This document shows, in pieces, positions 35,331 through 43,544 of a stretch of DNA of 64,000 nucleotides; position 1 is the first letter of the stretch; the number at the start of each line of letters is the position of its first letter. Below the pieces are notes generated by a model. That model saw only the letters and a program-made list of their open reading frames with translations, ran no database searches and had not been told where the DNA came from. The stretch lies in assembly GCA_002699125.1 (NCBI GenBank), contig PABI01000067.1, positions 62,001 to 126,000 of the forward strand, read 5' to 3'. Position numbers and translations under genes: made by a program. This DNA is from Anaerolineaceae bacterium (lineage in GTDB: Bacteria > Chloroflexota > Anaerolineae > Promineifilales > Promineifilaceae).

Positions 35331-36113
35331 CTAATTTTGCATAAAGGGGTTGAGGTAGAAGGAGAGGTAGTTGAGAGGCTTGTTGGAGCCGGCGGTGATA
35401 ACGGCCGTTTCTGCCTCCGGTGCAGCTAAAACGACATCGTATAGATCGATTTCATGTTGGGCGGTGCTTGTTTGGAAACGGCCGTTGCCATCCACGAAGT
35501 ACAAAAAGAGGTCTTCGCCTGGTTGGGGCAGTTCAATAGTTGCTGTGCCGCCTGCGGGCAGAATGCTGCTGGTGAGCCGGGCCGACACGTGTGCATCGGT
35601 GGCGCCATTTGGCCCAATGATATCCCGCACGGTGGCATCGCCGACACTGCGGGTAGTCATGCTGCTGAGTTTGGTTTGTTCGTAGTGTGGCGGTAGGCCC
35701 ATGTGCTGCACATCGGCTACAAACCAGATTTGAATGACGCGGGTGAATTCATCCGTCTGGTTCAATTCCTGGTGTTGGATGAAATTGCCGGAAAACATGC
35801 GCTGCACTTCCCCGGCGGTAATGGCTCCTTTGCCGCCGGTCGTATCTTCGTGATACAGCTCACCATCAATGACGTAGGTGAAAATCTCCAGCCCGCGATG
35901 GGGATGCCAGCGGAAGCCGTTGTGTGGCGCAATCTGGGTCATGTGCGCCGTGAGCATGCCGCTCAGCCGCTGCAACGGGCTGAATCCACCCACGGCAAAG
36001 TGGGAGGTCAGCCAATGGACCGGGTTGATCAGCGGAAACGTGTTTGCCTTGTAAAATTGCAGGTTGCTGTTGATCTCCAGATTGTTGATGACGCTGTTAA
36101 ACATGGAACTCAT
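35331..36113 (-). CDS. Pirin family protein
   Basis: A 260-residue bicupin. The N-terminal cupin carries the pirin metal site: HPHRGLEIFTYV (two His), the later EDTTGG segment, then HQE in SGNFIQHQELNQ. The C-terminal cupin is about residues 170-255. Pirins are Fe-binding redox or quercetinase-like proteins, but the substrate cannot be told from sequence. The start overlaps the stop of the upstream VOC gene (ATGA at 36110-36113), so the two are translationally coupled. A second ATG lies at 36104. Its own stop is the last feature before the 439-bp non-coding gap. Confidence 0.93.
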   Translation of the reverse strand: MSSMFNSVINNLEINSNLQFYKANTFPLINPVHWLTSHFAVGGFSPLQRLSGMLTAHMTQIAPHNGFRWHPHRGLEIFTYVIDGELYHEDTTGGKGAITAGEVQRMFSGNFIQHQELNQTDEFTRVIQIWFVADVQHMGLPPHYEQTKLSSMTTRSVGDATVRDIIGPNGATDAHVSARLTSSILPAGGTATIELPQPGEDLFLYFVDGNGRFQTSTAQHEIDLYDVVLAAPEAETAVITAGSNKPLNYLSFYLNPFMQN

Positions 36114-36967
36114 GCGGTTTGCACCTTGAGCAGCAGATTGTTTTTTGAAGGGTCTTGTAAGGCAAGACCATCCTCTGTGTGCTCGTAAGAGACATTGTTT
36201 GCTTTTAATTTTTCTTCAACGGCCGTTAGCGCTTCCTGGGATGGTAGAAGAATTTGGAAGTAGCGCAGTCCGGCGGAACCGTTTGGGGGTGGCGGTGCAC
36301 CCTGGCCTGCCCAGGTGTTGAGGCCAATGTGGTGATGGTAGCCACCGGCGGAAATAAAGCCGGCGCTGGGTCCATAGCGCATGATGCGCTCAAAGCCCAA
36401 AATATCGCAGTAAAACCCTTCGGCTTCATCTACATCGCGAATGTGCAGGTGGATGTGGCCCATTTTGGTGCCGTCGTGCAATCCATGCCATTCGCGCGAT
36501 TGGCCGTTAAGTTCGCCGATCAGGCTTTGCAGGTCCAGGGGGAGCGTGTTCATTTGCAGACGGCCGTTTTGCACCGGCCACTCTTCCCGCTGACGATCCC
36601 GGTAAATCTCGATCCCATTGCCATCCGGATCCGACAAATAGATTGCCTCGCTAACGCTGTGGTCGGAAAAACCGCCCAGCGGCGTTTCGGTATCGACCAG
36701 GTTTTTGAATGTTCTGGCCAGCTCCAGCCGGCTGGGAACCAATAAGGCAAAATGGTACAGGCCAGTCTTGCCGCGTGGCAAGGTTGCGCCGGGCTTTTCG
36801 ACCAGTTCAAGGAGCGGCCGTTCGGCCGTACCCAAGACCGCCACATTGTCGTCCCGACTAAGCAGCTTCAGGCCAATGTTGTGCGTGTAATAGGGCAGGG
36901 AGCGATCAAAATCCGCTACGGTTAACGAAACTAAACCGATTTGTGTCTTTGGGTGTATTGCTTCCAT
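36110..36967 (-). CDS. Two-domain VOC (glyoxalase/extradiol dioxygenase fold) protein, CatE-like
   Basis: About 285 residues with two glyoxalase-fold halves. In the N-terminal half YHFALLV and GNGIEIYRDR carry a His and a Glu that suit the metal site; in the C-terminal half GHIHLHIRDVDEAEGFYCDI starts the second repeat. The layout matches the CatE/YfiE group annotated as catechol-2,3-dioxygenase-like. I chose the ATG at 36967 (MEAIHPK); a TTG at 36976 is possible, as GGA lies 11 bases before it. It is coupled to pirin by a 4-bp overlap, suggesting joint work in oxidative or aromatic stress, though the substrate is unknown. Confidence 0.88.
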   Translation of the reverse strand: MEAIHPKTQIGLVSLTVADFDRSLPYYTHNIGLKLLSRDDNVAVLGTAERPLLELVEKPGATLPRGKTGLYHFALLVPSRLELARTFKNLVDTETPLGGFSDHSVSEAIYLSDPDGNGIEIYRDRQREEWPVQNGRLQMNTLPLDLQSLIGELNGQSREWHGLHDGTKMGHIHLHIRDVDEAEGFYCDILGFERIMRYGPSAGFISAGGYHHHIGLNTWAGQGAPPPPNGSAGLRYFQILLPSQEALTAVEEKLKANNVSYEHTEDGLALQDPSKNNLLLKVQTA

Positions 36968-37007
36968 TACTTTCAATCTTACTGTTTTCCTTGGTGCATG
37001 AAAAGCA

Positions 37008-37057
37008 AAAAGTGATAAGTGAAAAATTTGCTCAGCCGCTTTTCACTTATCACTTTT
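37008..37057 (-). terminator. Rho-independent terminator of yceI
   Basis: A perfect 18-bp inverted repeat (37008-37025 with 37040-37057) has a 14-base loop. On the minus strand it is followed by TTTTTGCTTTTC. It lies 18 bp after the YceI stop and before the VOC start, so it separates the two transcription units. The stem is AT-rich and its arm string also occurs in part near 21,023-21,035, so it may derive from a dispersed repeat. Confidence 0.75.
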
Positions 37058-37074
37058 CACTATGCTATTTGCAC

Positions 37075-37614
37075 TTATGCTGGTTCAGTCTGCGCCTGTT
37101 TCACTAACTCCAGCTCAATTTCCATATTGATTTTATCGCCGACGAGAACGCCGCCGGTTTCCAATGCCTGGTTCCAGTTCAAGCCCCACTCTTTACGGTT
37201 GAGGCTGCCCGTGGCAGAAAAGCCAGCGCTTACGGTGCCCCAGGGGCTTTTGGCAATGCCCGCATATTCCACATCCAGCACCACTTCTTTAGTGATGTCT
37301 TTGATGGTGAGTTGGCCGTAGAGACGGCCGTTATTCTCATTAATCTGCTCAACCCGGGTACTGACAAACTTCATGGTAGGATAGTTTTCTACGTCGAAAA
37401 AGTCCGGGGATTTTAGATGTCCATCCCGTTGCTCGTCGCGAGTGTTGATGCTGGTTAAATCGACTTCTACGTTGACGGTGGTGTTGGTCGGATTTTCCTC
37501 ATCAAAGTTGACGGTGCCGCTGAAATTTTCAAAACTGCCGCGCACCTTAGAAATCATCATGTGACGTGCCGTAAAATTAATATGGGAGTGTGAGGAATCA
37601 ATTTGCCAAGACAT
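37075..37614 (-). CDS. YceI family lipid-binding protein
   Basis: A 179-residue YceI-like beta-barrel (lipocalin-like fold) with family landmarks WQIDSSHSHINFTARHMMIS, RGSFENFSGTV, SPDFFDVENYPTMKF and GVLVGDKI. Proteins of this family bind polyisoprenoids or other long hydrophobic chains. There is no signal peptide, so this is the cytoplasmic type. AAGGAG lies 11 bases upstream of the ATG. The promoter and operators are described separately; the divergent TetR gene at 37887 is the likely repressor. Confidence 0.95.
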   Translation of the reverse strand: MSWQIDSSHSHINFTARHMMISKVRGSFENFSGTVNFDEENPTNTTVNVEVDLTSINTRDEQRDGHLKSPDFFDVENYPTMKFVSTRVEQINENNGRLYGQLTIKDITKEVVLDVEYAGIAKSPWGTVSAGFSATGSLNRKEWGLNWNQALETGGVLVGDKINMEIELELVKQAQTEPA

Positions 37615-37671
37615 TGTTGTATAATCTCCTTGTGTTTTTGTGTTGGTTAGATGTTTTTCTTCCTGATATGT

Positions 37672-37718
37672 GGACTCGGGTCCGTATATGTGGTAGGATA
37701 TTATCGGACTCGGGTCCG
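37672..37718. promoter_or_regulatory. Two identical 13-bp operator-like sites, probable TetR binding sites
   Basis: GGACTCGGGTCCG occurs at 37672-37684 and again at 37706-37718, 34 bp apart. Each is a near-palindrome (arms GGAC and GTCC). The second fills the spacer between the -35 and -10 hexamers of the yceI promoter, and the first lies just downstream of the -10. The divergently transcribed TetR gene begins 169 bp away. This is a classical repressor layout; which protein binds is inferred. Confidence 0.75.
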
Positions 37719-37726
37719 CTTGTCAA
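37698..37726 (-). promoter_or_regulatory. yceI promoter
   Basis: On the minus strand TTGACA (37721-37726) and TAATAT (37698-37703) are separated by exactly 17 bp. The -35 is a perfect consensus. The spacer is the second operator copy, so repressor and RNA polymerase should be mutually exclusive. Confidence 0.75.
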
Positions 37727-37886
37727 GTGTTTAAGCAAAATTTGATGAAATCCTGGCCTTTTGGACAGGGTTTAGACGCAAAGATTGGTGTGTGTTTAGC
37801 AGTCTGTTTACAAAAACGGTAAAATAGCGTTTACTGTAGGAAGAAAACTTGAAGCGGCGTACACACCTGACTGTTAGGAAAACAAA

Positions 37887-38561
37887 ATGAATCAGCCAGA
37901 AAACGATACAATTACTCTGGGCACAATTGATGAAGTTGGTTCGACCTGTCGCCAGGAGCGGCGAGATGCAGCGGCAAATCGGGCGCGCATTTTACAAACG
38001 GCCGAAAAACTGTTTGCCGAGCATGGCGTGGCCAACGTGAATATGGCCGATATTGCTCAAGCGGCCGAAGTGGGCAAGGGGACGCTCTATCGTCGCTTTA
38101 CCAATAAGGCAGAGCTTTGTTTGGCCTTGATGGATACGCAGATGGTTGAGTTCCAGAATGGAATTTTGTCGCGGCTGCAGCAAATGTCGGCGCAAAACAT
38201 GCCCAAGATGGACCAGCTGGATCAGTTCATTGACGCCCTCATCTACTTTACTGATGCCCATGCACCGTTGCTGTGTGAAGTCCAGCGTGCCGGACTGCTG
38301 CAAGACCATGATCCTGACGGGTTGGAACTGCCTCACTTTTGGCAGTATATGACAGTGAACGGACTGCTGCGTGCGGCCGTTCTCAACGGTGAGCTCTCAG
38401 ATACGCTGGATATTGATTATTTAGCAGATGCCATTTTGGCACCGCTTAAAGCGGATATCTTTTATTATCAGCGAGAGGTACGCGGCTTTTCGCTGGAGCG
38501 CATCAGTGCAGGCCTGCGCCTGCTGCTGGCTGGCTTGCGCCATTGCGATGGGGCTGCCTAA
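37887..38561 (+). CDS. TetR/AcrR family transcriptional regulator
   Basis: A 224-residue regulator. Residues about 22-75 hold the TetR helix-turn-helix, with landmarks ILQTAEKLFAEHGV, MADIAQAAEVGKGTLYRRF and NKAELCLALM. The remainder is an all-helical ligand and dimerisation domain, consistent with the family's usual length. AGGA lies 8 bases before the ATG. The gene is divergent from yceI and its start faces the duplicated operator, so it probably represses yceI and perhaps itself. The ligand is unknown; a hydrophobic or lipid signal would suit the YceI target. Confidence 0.93.
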   Translation: MNQPENDTITLGTIDEVGSTCRQERRDAAANRARILQTAEKLFAEHGVANVNMADIAQAAEVGKGTLYRRFTNKAELCLALMDTQMVEFQNGILSRLQQMSAQNMPKMDQLDQFIDALIYFTDAHAPLLCEVQRAGLLQDHDPDGLELPHFWQYMTVNGLLRAAVLNGELSDTLDIDYLADAILAPLKADIFYYQREVRGFSLERISAGLRLLLAGLRHCDGAA

Positions 38562-38617
38562 GTTTGACTGCCTGAATGGCCCCCAACTTTTCCTCTGAAC
38601 CGAAGCGTAGTTTGAAG

Positions 38618-40609
38618 ATGGGTGAGAAACGGCCGTTTCTCACCTTGTTACTGTTTGCCAGTTTCCTTTCTTTGCTTGTAGCTGGCCGGCCGACAACGGC
38701 CGTTCGTGCCATCCCCGCAGACGTTACCGATTATCGTGTTGCCGCCGCCATCCCCAGCAGTCAGCCTGCTTACGGCGTCAATTTCATCAGTTGGGCCAAA
38801 GGACTCACTCCCGTTAGCCAAACGCGCTACGACAACGGCAAAGCGACCGGGGCCACCTGGAATCGCTGGCCGCTCTACTGGTACGACATCGAGCAGTCAG
38901 ACAATAATTTCAACTGGACCAACCAGGACGTCGCCATCGAAAATGATCTGGCACAGGGCTTCCGGCTGGATGCTATTTTGTTGGGAACGCCGTCGTTTTA
39001 CACCACCGGCGCGAAACAAACCCCGCCGTTGCCGCGCCCGGTGCCGGGACGGCCGTTGAGCATTGATGCGGTGCAGGCAGCCACGCCGCAGGGACTCTAC
39101 CAACCGGTTTTTATTGATGGCACGGATATTTTAGGGACGGGCAAGCAGGTTAATCCGGCAAATCGGTGGGCGCGGTTTGTATTTACGGCCGTTTCCCGTT
39201 ACAAACCGGGTGGCTTTCTAGCCCAGCAAAACAACTGGCCTGCCGGACAGGGCGTCACCCATTGGGAAATGTGGAACGAACCCGACCTTAGCTCGTTTTG
39301 GGATGGCACTACTGTCGATTATGCCCGCCTGCTCAAAGTAGGTTATCTGGCCGCTAAGCTGGCCGATCCCAACGCCAAGATTATTTTTGGCGGGTTGGCC
39401 AATGAAAGCAGTAAACTCGGCTTTTACAACGACGTAATGACCATTTACGATGCCGACGCCAATGCGTCCGCGTACAGCTACTATCATGACATTTTTGCCA
39501 CGCATAACTATTTGTACGCCTGGCGCTCCTGGTACCATGTATGGCGTGCCAGCAACACGCTTGCGGCACGTAACCTGGAAAAACCGATCTGGCTCAATGA
39601 ATCCGGCGTACCGGTGTGGGACGATTATCCCGGCCCGGTTTGCGAACCCACCAGCCCGTTCCGCGCCTCGATGAGCGAGCAGGCTGACTTCATCATTCAG
39701 AGCGCCTTTTATGCCACCTATGCCGGGGCCGACAATATCTTTTTCTTCCAACTTTACGATGATTGCGGCAATCAGCCCGGCGGCACGAACTTTACGCCGG
39801 TCACCAGCTGTACCGGGGACCCGCTGTTGGATCCCGGAGGGGATGCGTTTGGCCTGTTTCGCAACGTGAGCAATTCGGCGGTGTCTGGCTGTTACTGGGA
39901 GCATCCCAACGGCGGTACGCCCCGGCCTGGCTTTACGGCGTTCCAACTGCTCACCACCTACTTCACCGATGTGGAACCACTGTGGCAGCTGCGGCCTGGC
40001 GGCAGCGACCCAGCCAATGGCCCAGAGGAATGGATTGCTTTTTATCAGCCGGAGACACAATCGCGCATTTTGGCGCTGTGGGCACGCTTTGGCAGTGCGC
40101 AAACGGCCGTAGTCCCCACCACCAATGCCAACGGTACCGCCCAGCTCATCTGGCCCGACGGCACGCTACAAACGGTGACGGCCGTAAACGGCGAATTCAC
40201 CATCACGCTGCCCGGCGCAACAAACCAGAACGCCATCTGGGACCCGACGCTGTATCCTATTGGCGGTCGTCCGGCCATTTTGATCGAGCAAGACACGCTG
40301 CCGCCTACGGTCTCCATCAGCGGCCCGGTAACGGCCACGACAGAAATCAACCTGGGCTGGAACGGCAGCGATGACGGCAGCGGCATGGCAGCGTATGATG
40401 TCTTGGTCTCGGTGGATGGGGGGATGTTTAACGAATGGTTGGTGGGGGAAACGGCCGTTTCTGCCATTTATCCATCCGAGGAGGGCCACCGTTATCAATT
40501 TATGGTCGTGGGGCATGACAAAGCCGGTAACCAGGCCAGCAGCAGTCCACTTACTGTAATAACCTTTGAACTACCGGAGATGGTTTATTTACCTGTAGTT
40601 ACCCGTTAA
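38618..40609 (+). CDS. Secreted clan-A-like glycoside hydrolase with C-terminal Fn3-like domain
   Basis: I start at the ATG at 38618 (MGEKRPFLTLLLFASFLSLL), which gives a clean signal peptide ending near AVRA; an upstream ATG at 38576 would bury it. The TIM-barrel-like part (about 30-480) has GVTHWEMWNEPD (acid/base Glu, near residue 220) and PIWLNESGVP (nucleophile Glu, near 326), the clan GH-A pattern seen in GH39 and relatives; the exact family is uncertain. A beta-sandwich of about 100 residues (PPTVSISGPV...) resembles Fn3. The protein ends MVYLPVVTR, like many exported Chloroflexota proteins whose tails read YLPLV or YLPVV. It is exported and probably cell-surface attached. The polysaccharide substrate is not deducible. 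Confidence 0.85.
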   Translation: MGEKRPFLTLLLFASFLSLLVAGRPTTAVRAIPADVTDYRVAAAIPSSQPAYGVNFISWAKGLTPVSQTRYDNGKATGATWNRWPLYWYDIEQSDNNFNWTNQDVAIENDLAQGFRLDAILLGTPSFYTTGAKQTPPLPRPVPGRPLSIDAVQAATPQGLYQPVFIDGTDILGTGKQVNPANRWARFVFTAVSRYKPGGFLAQQNNWPAGQGVTHWEMWNEPDLSSFWDGTTVDYARLLKVGYLAAKLADPNAKIIFGGLANESSKLGFYNDVMTIYDADANASAYSYYHDIFATHNYLYAWRSWYHVWRASNTLAARNLEKPIWLNESGVPVWDDYPGPVCEPTSPFRASMSEQADFIIQSAFYATYAGADNIFFFQLYDDCGNQPGGTNFTPVTSCTGDPLLDPGGDAFGLFRNVSNSAVSGCYWEHPNGGTPRPGFTAFQLLTTYFTDVEPLWQLRPGGSDPANGPEEWIAFYQPETQSRILALWARFGSAQTAVVPTTNANGTAQLIWPDGTLQTVTAVNGEFTITLPGATNQNAIWDPTLYPIGGRPAILIEQDTLPPTVSISGPVTATTEINLGWNGSDDGSGMAAYDVLVSVDGGMFNEWLVGETAVSAIYPSEEGHRYQFMVVGHDKAGNQASSSPLTVITFELPEMVYLPVVTR

Positions 40610-40622
40610 AAAAGGATTTTGT

Positions 40623-40970
40623 ATGAGACGACGTAAGCGTAATATCGTGTATTCCACCGCCGACGATGATTTTGAGGTAAAGAAACCGGAAAGGCGAACG
40701 GCCGTACCCAAATCGCTTCCCCCTGCCGAGCAAACCATTTGCATTCAGCGTGAGAAAAAAGGGCGGGGTGGCAAACAGGTGACCGTACTGCGCGATTTTC
40801 AGCTAACGGAAAAAGATTTAGCCAAGTTGGGCAAGCAGCTTAAAAAAGCATGTGGCAGCGGCGGCACGGTCAAAGAAGACGGCGTTATCGAGATTCAAGG
40901 GGATCACCGGGATAAAATCGCCGAACTGCTGCAGAAACAAGGTTACACCACTAAATTTGTGGGGGGCTAA
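40623..40970 (+). CDS. yciH: SUI1/eIF1-like translation factor (YciH family)
   Basis: A 115-residue protein with a basic N-terminal tail and a C-terminal SUI1 domain (REKKGRGGKQVTVLRDF, then KKACGSGGTVKEDGVIEIQG, then KIAELLQKQGY). This matches bacterial YciH, the eIF1 homologue that affects start-site fidelity. GGA lies 7 bases before the ATG. Its TAA (40968-40970) abuts the TAA of the convergent histidine kinase with no base between them. Length is normal for the family. Confidence 0.93.
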   Translation: MRRRKRNIVYSTADDDFEVKKPERRTAVPKSLPPAEQTICIQREKKGRGGKQVTVLRDFQLTEKDLAKLGKQLKKACGSGGTVKEDGVIEIQGDHRDKIAELLQKQGYTTKFVGG

Positions 40971-42779
40971 TTAATTGGGTGTGGGCGTATGGTGTGGTGT
41001 ATCCAACGCCCAATCGCCGCCATATGTCGCGGACGGCAGTGAAACCTCTGCGGATAAACTGGCTTCTTCCTCGGTAAAGGGCAGCGTCAAACAAAATAGT
41101 GCGCCACCCATGTCGCTTTCGCTTACCGTCAGGTTGCCGCTATGAGCTTCCGCCACCATTTTGCAAAAAGTAAGCCCTAGCCCCGCCCCGCGACGTTCCC
41201 CACCTTCAACTTGGGCAAACTTCTCAAAAATGCGCTCACGCTCATGCAGCGGTACGCCCGGTCCACTGTCTGCCACGGTGATAAACAAAAGATTTTCCTG
41301 ACGGGTGATGTTTACTTTTACTCGGCCACCTTCCGGAGTGAACTTCAGCGCATTGCTGAGCAAATTGGCAAATACGCGCGAGATTAGCCCTTTATCCACC
41401 CGAACTTGAGGCAAATTTGGCTCGTAGCTAAATTTTAACTTCTGCTTGTTGGTGCTGGCCAAAATTTTGCTTTCATCAATTTGGGCTTGCAGCAATGAGG
41501 CTGTGTTGGTGATGCTTTTTTGCAGGGCCAACGCACCGGCCTCTAGCCGTTCGACGTCCAGCAAATCGCTGATCATGTGCAGAATTTCCTCACCGGATTT
41601 TTCCAGATTGACCAGCAGGCGTTTTTGCGTTTCCGTTAAAGTCCCCAGATTTTCTTTGCCCAGCAGATTCATGCCGCTCAAGATAACGGTGAGGGGACTT
41701 TTAAGATCATGCACAATGAGCTGCGTTAGTTCGCTGCGCAGGTGTTGCTCGCGCCGCAGCGCGTCATTCCGCTCGTTAATGAGCTGATTTAAATAGAAGA
41801 CAACCACATAGAGCACAATAAAACTCAAAGTCCCCTGGGCAATGCTCAGGGGAATGAGGGAGGTGCGATTGACACCGCTGCCGGTGCTAAGCCAGCGGAA
41901 ACCGATCTCTACGCTGGCAAGAGAGAGTCCCGCAATGAGGATGCTGCCCAAAGCGAAAAAGTAGCGAGAAAGCTGCACATCCCGCGAGGTTTGGAAACTG
42001 TTGAGGATGGCAGAAAGAGCCACAATAAGGGCGGCAATCACCAGTGGATGGTACATGAGCCAGCTTAGCTGGCCGGCCACGCCTAACACCAGAGTAAGTT
42101 GGGCTTCGGCTAACAGCAAAAAAACAACAGCCAGCCGGGCATTGATCATTCGGTTGCCATACCAATTTAATATCCTTGCTCGCCAGGCTGTCCAAATAAG
42201 CAGGAAAATAGAAACGATACCCAGTACATTTGGCAAAATGGGATCGAGCTGGAGCCAGGTGTTGAGGATTTCTGGATAAACAAAGGCCAAAATACCAAAG
42301 GCAACGAGCAGCAATAGCCCACCCAGCCAAAAAAGCCGTCGATATTTGACGATAAATGCCTCGGTTGACTCGGACCAATCCATGGCGGAAGCGGCAAAAA
42401 AGAGTCCGCTTATTGGCAAACTTAACCGAATTGACCAGATAAATGCGGGATTGGAAGCACCTTGAATCAAAATATTTGGCGTGGTCAGGCTGCTAAACAG
42501 GAAGAGCACGGAGAGGGCAATAAATCCGATGGTCAGGAAAATGGAGCGGACAGTGGTTTTTTCACCCAGGGCGCTGTTGGCAAACAGGGCGGCAATCAGG
42601 GCAATGAAGCTGGCAAACGCCCCAAAATAGTATTGGATGAGGCGTGTGTACCATGATAGACTCCAGGCATGAATATCAAGCGCAGGTACAAGCCGGAGCA
42701 AGGTAAAGATTGCCAGTGGAATAGCGAGGGAAACGGCCGTACCTGGCCTGCGCTTTAAGTGGGAAACAAATTCAGACAT
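40971..42779 (-). CDS. Membrane sensor histidine kinase
   Basis: A 602-residue kinase. About eight or nine transmembrane helices occupy residues 15-335 and form an integral membrane sensor without an obvious extracellular domain. A HisKA domain follows, with the phosphorylated His in LIVHDLKSPLTVIL (near residue 354), then HATPase_c with N-box NLLSNALKFTPEGG, G1 VADSGPGVP and G2 GAGLGLTFCKMV. No receiver domain or adjacent response regulator gene is present, so it is an orphan; its partner must lie elsewhere. It is convergent with yciH and divergent from the GNAT gene at 42863. Confidence 0.94.
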   Translation of the reverse strand: MSEFVSHLKRRPGTAVSLAIPLAIFTLLRLVPALDIHAWSLSWYTRLIQYYFGAFASFIALIAALFANSALGEKTTVRSIFLTIGFIALSVLFLFSSLTTPNILIQGASNPAFIWSIRLSLPISGLFFAASAMDWSESTEAFIVKYRRLFWLGGLLLLVAFGILAFVYPEILNTWLQLDPILPNVLGIVSIFLLIWTAWRARILNWYGNRMINARLAVVFLLLAEAQLTLVLGVAGQLSWLMYHPLVIAALIVALSAILNSFQTSRDVQLSRYFFALGSILIAGLSLASVEIGFRWLSTGSGVNRTSLIPLSIAQGTLSFIVLYVVVFYLNQLINERNDALRREQHLRSELTQLIVHDLKSPLTVILSGMNLLGKENLGTLTETQKRLLVNLEKSGEEILHMISDLLDVERLEAGALALQKSITNTASLLQAQIDESKILASTNKQKLKFSYEPNLPQVRVDKGLISRVFANLLSNALKFTPEGGRVKVNITRQENLLFITVADSGPGVPLHERERIFEKFAQVEGGERRGAGLGLTFCKMVAEAHSGNLTVSESDMGGALFCLTLPFTEEEASLSAEVSLPSATYGGDWALDTPHHTPTPN

Positions 42780-42862
42780 ATGTGTCTATTTTACGGGCTT
42801 CACTGTCTATCTGGCTTACGGCTTGGTGAAGGGGCCGTGAAAATGTAGTACTGGAGTTTGCT

Positions 42863-43426
42863 ATGAATCCAATCATGCGAGAGATTCCTTACACGTTTGA
42901 CACCGAGCGTTTGACCATTCGTGGCCCTTTGCCGGGGGATGGGGTGGCGGTGCGAACGGCCGTTGTCGAATCCCAGGCGGAGCTTAAACCGTGGATGCCC
43001 TGGGCAGTGAATGTAGCCAGTGAGCAAGATTACGAAATTCGCGTGCGCGAAGGCCAGATCAAATATCTGGCGCGCGAAGATTTTTGGCTGCTTCTCTTCC
43101 TGAAGGGCAGCGATACGCTTATTGGGTGCAGCGGTTTGCATGATGCTAATTGGCAGGTGCCCAGCTTTGAAATCGGCTATTGGCTGCACACGGATCACAC
43201 CGGCAATGGGTATATCACCGAAGCCGTAAACGGTATTTGCCAATTTGCTTTTACTCACTTTGGAGCGCAGCGCCTGCTCATCCGGTGTGATTCGGAAAAT
43301 GAGCGGAGTGCGGCCGTTGCCCGGCGCTGTGGTTTTAACTTTGAAGGCACCCATTGGCACGATTCCCGCGACCACATCACCAATGAGCTTGCCAGCACCC
43401 ATTACTTTTCTAAATTGGCTTTATGA
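42863..43426 (+). CDS. GNAT acetyltransferase, RimJ/RimL type
   Basis: A 187-residue N-acetyltransferase of the RimJ/RimL/YdaF group. It begins with the typical FDTERLTIRGPLPGDGVAV. The body has LIGCSGLHDANW, FEIGYWLHTDHTGNGYITEA (acetyl-CoA pyrophosphate loop) and ENERSAAVARRCGFNFEG near the C-terminus. GGAG precedes the ATG by 6 bases. Members acetylate ribosomal proteins or small amines; the substrate here is unknown. It lies between an orphan kinase and the secDF promoter. Confidence 0.92.
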   Translation: MNPIMREIPYTFDTERLTIRGPLPGDGVAVRTAVVESQAELKPWMPWAVNVASEQDYEIRVREGQIKYLAREDFWLLLFLKGSDTLIGCSGLHDANWQVPSFEIGYWLHTDHTGNGYITEAVNGICQFAFTHFGAQRLLIRCDSENERSAAVARRCGFNFEGTHWHDSRDHITNELASTHYFSKLAL

Positions 43427-43432
43427 TGAAAG

Positions 43433-43460
43433 TTGCGACCCCTAATGCGGCTGTTATAAT
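43433..43460 (+). promoter_or_regulatory. Probable secDF promoter
   Basis: TTGCGA (43433-43438) and a perfect TATAAT (43455-43460) are separated by 16 bp, 84 bp upstream of the secD ATG. Confidence 0.6.
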
Positions 43461-43544
43461 CCGCCAGTTGCATGAATAACTATCAATGAGCGGTACCCGG
43501 CAGCAAAGTGGGCACCATGAAAACGAAGTAGGCAAAACACAATT

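Noticed and set aside
39218-40102. 294-codon minus-strand frame opposite the glycosidase
   Set aside because: The glycosidase frame has a signal peptide and both catalytic motifs; the antisense frame has none.
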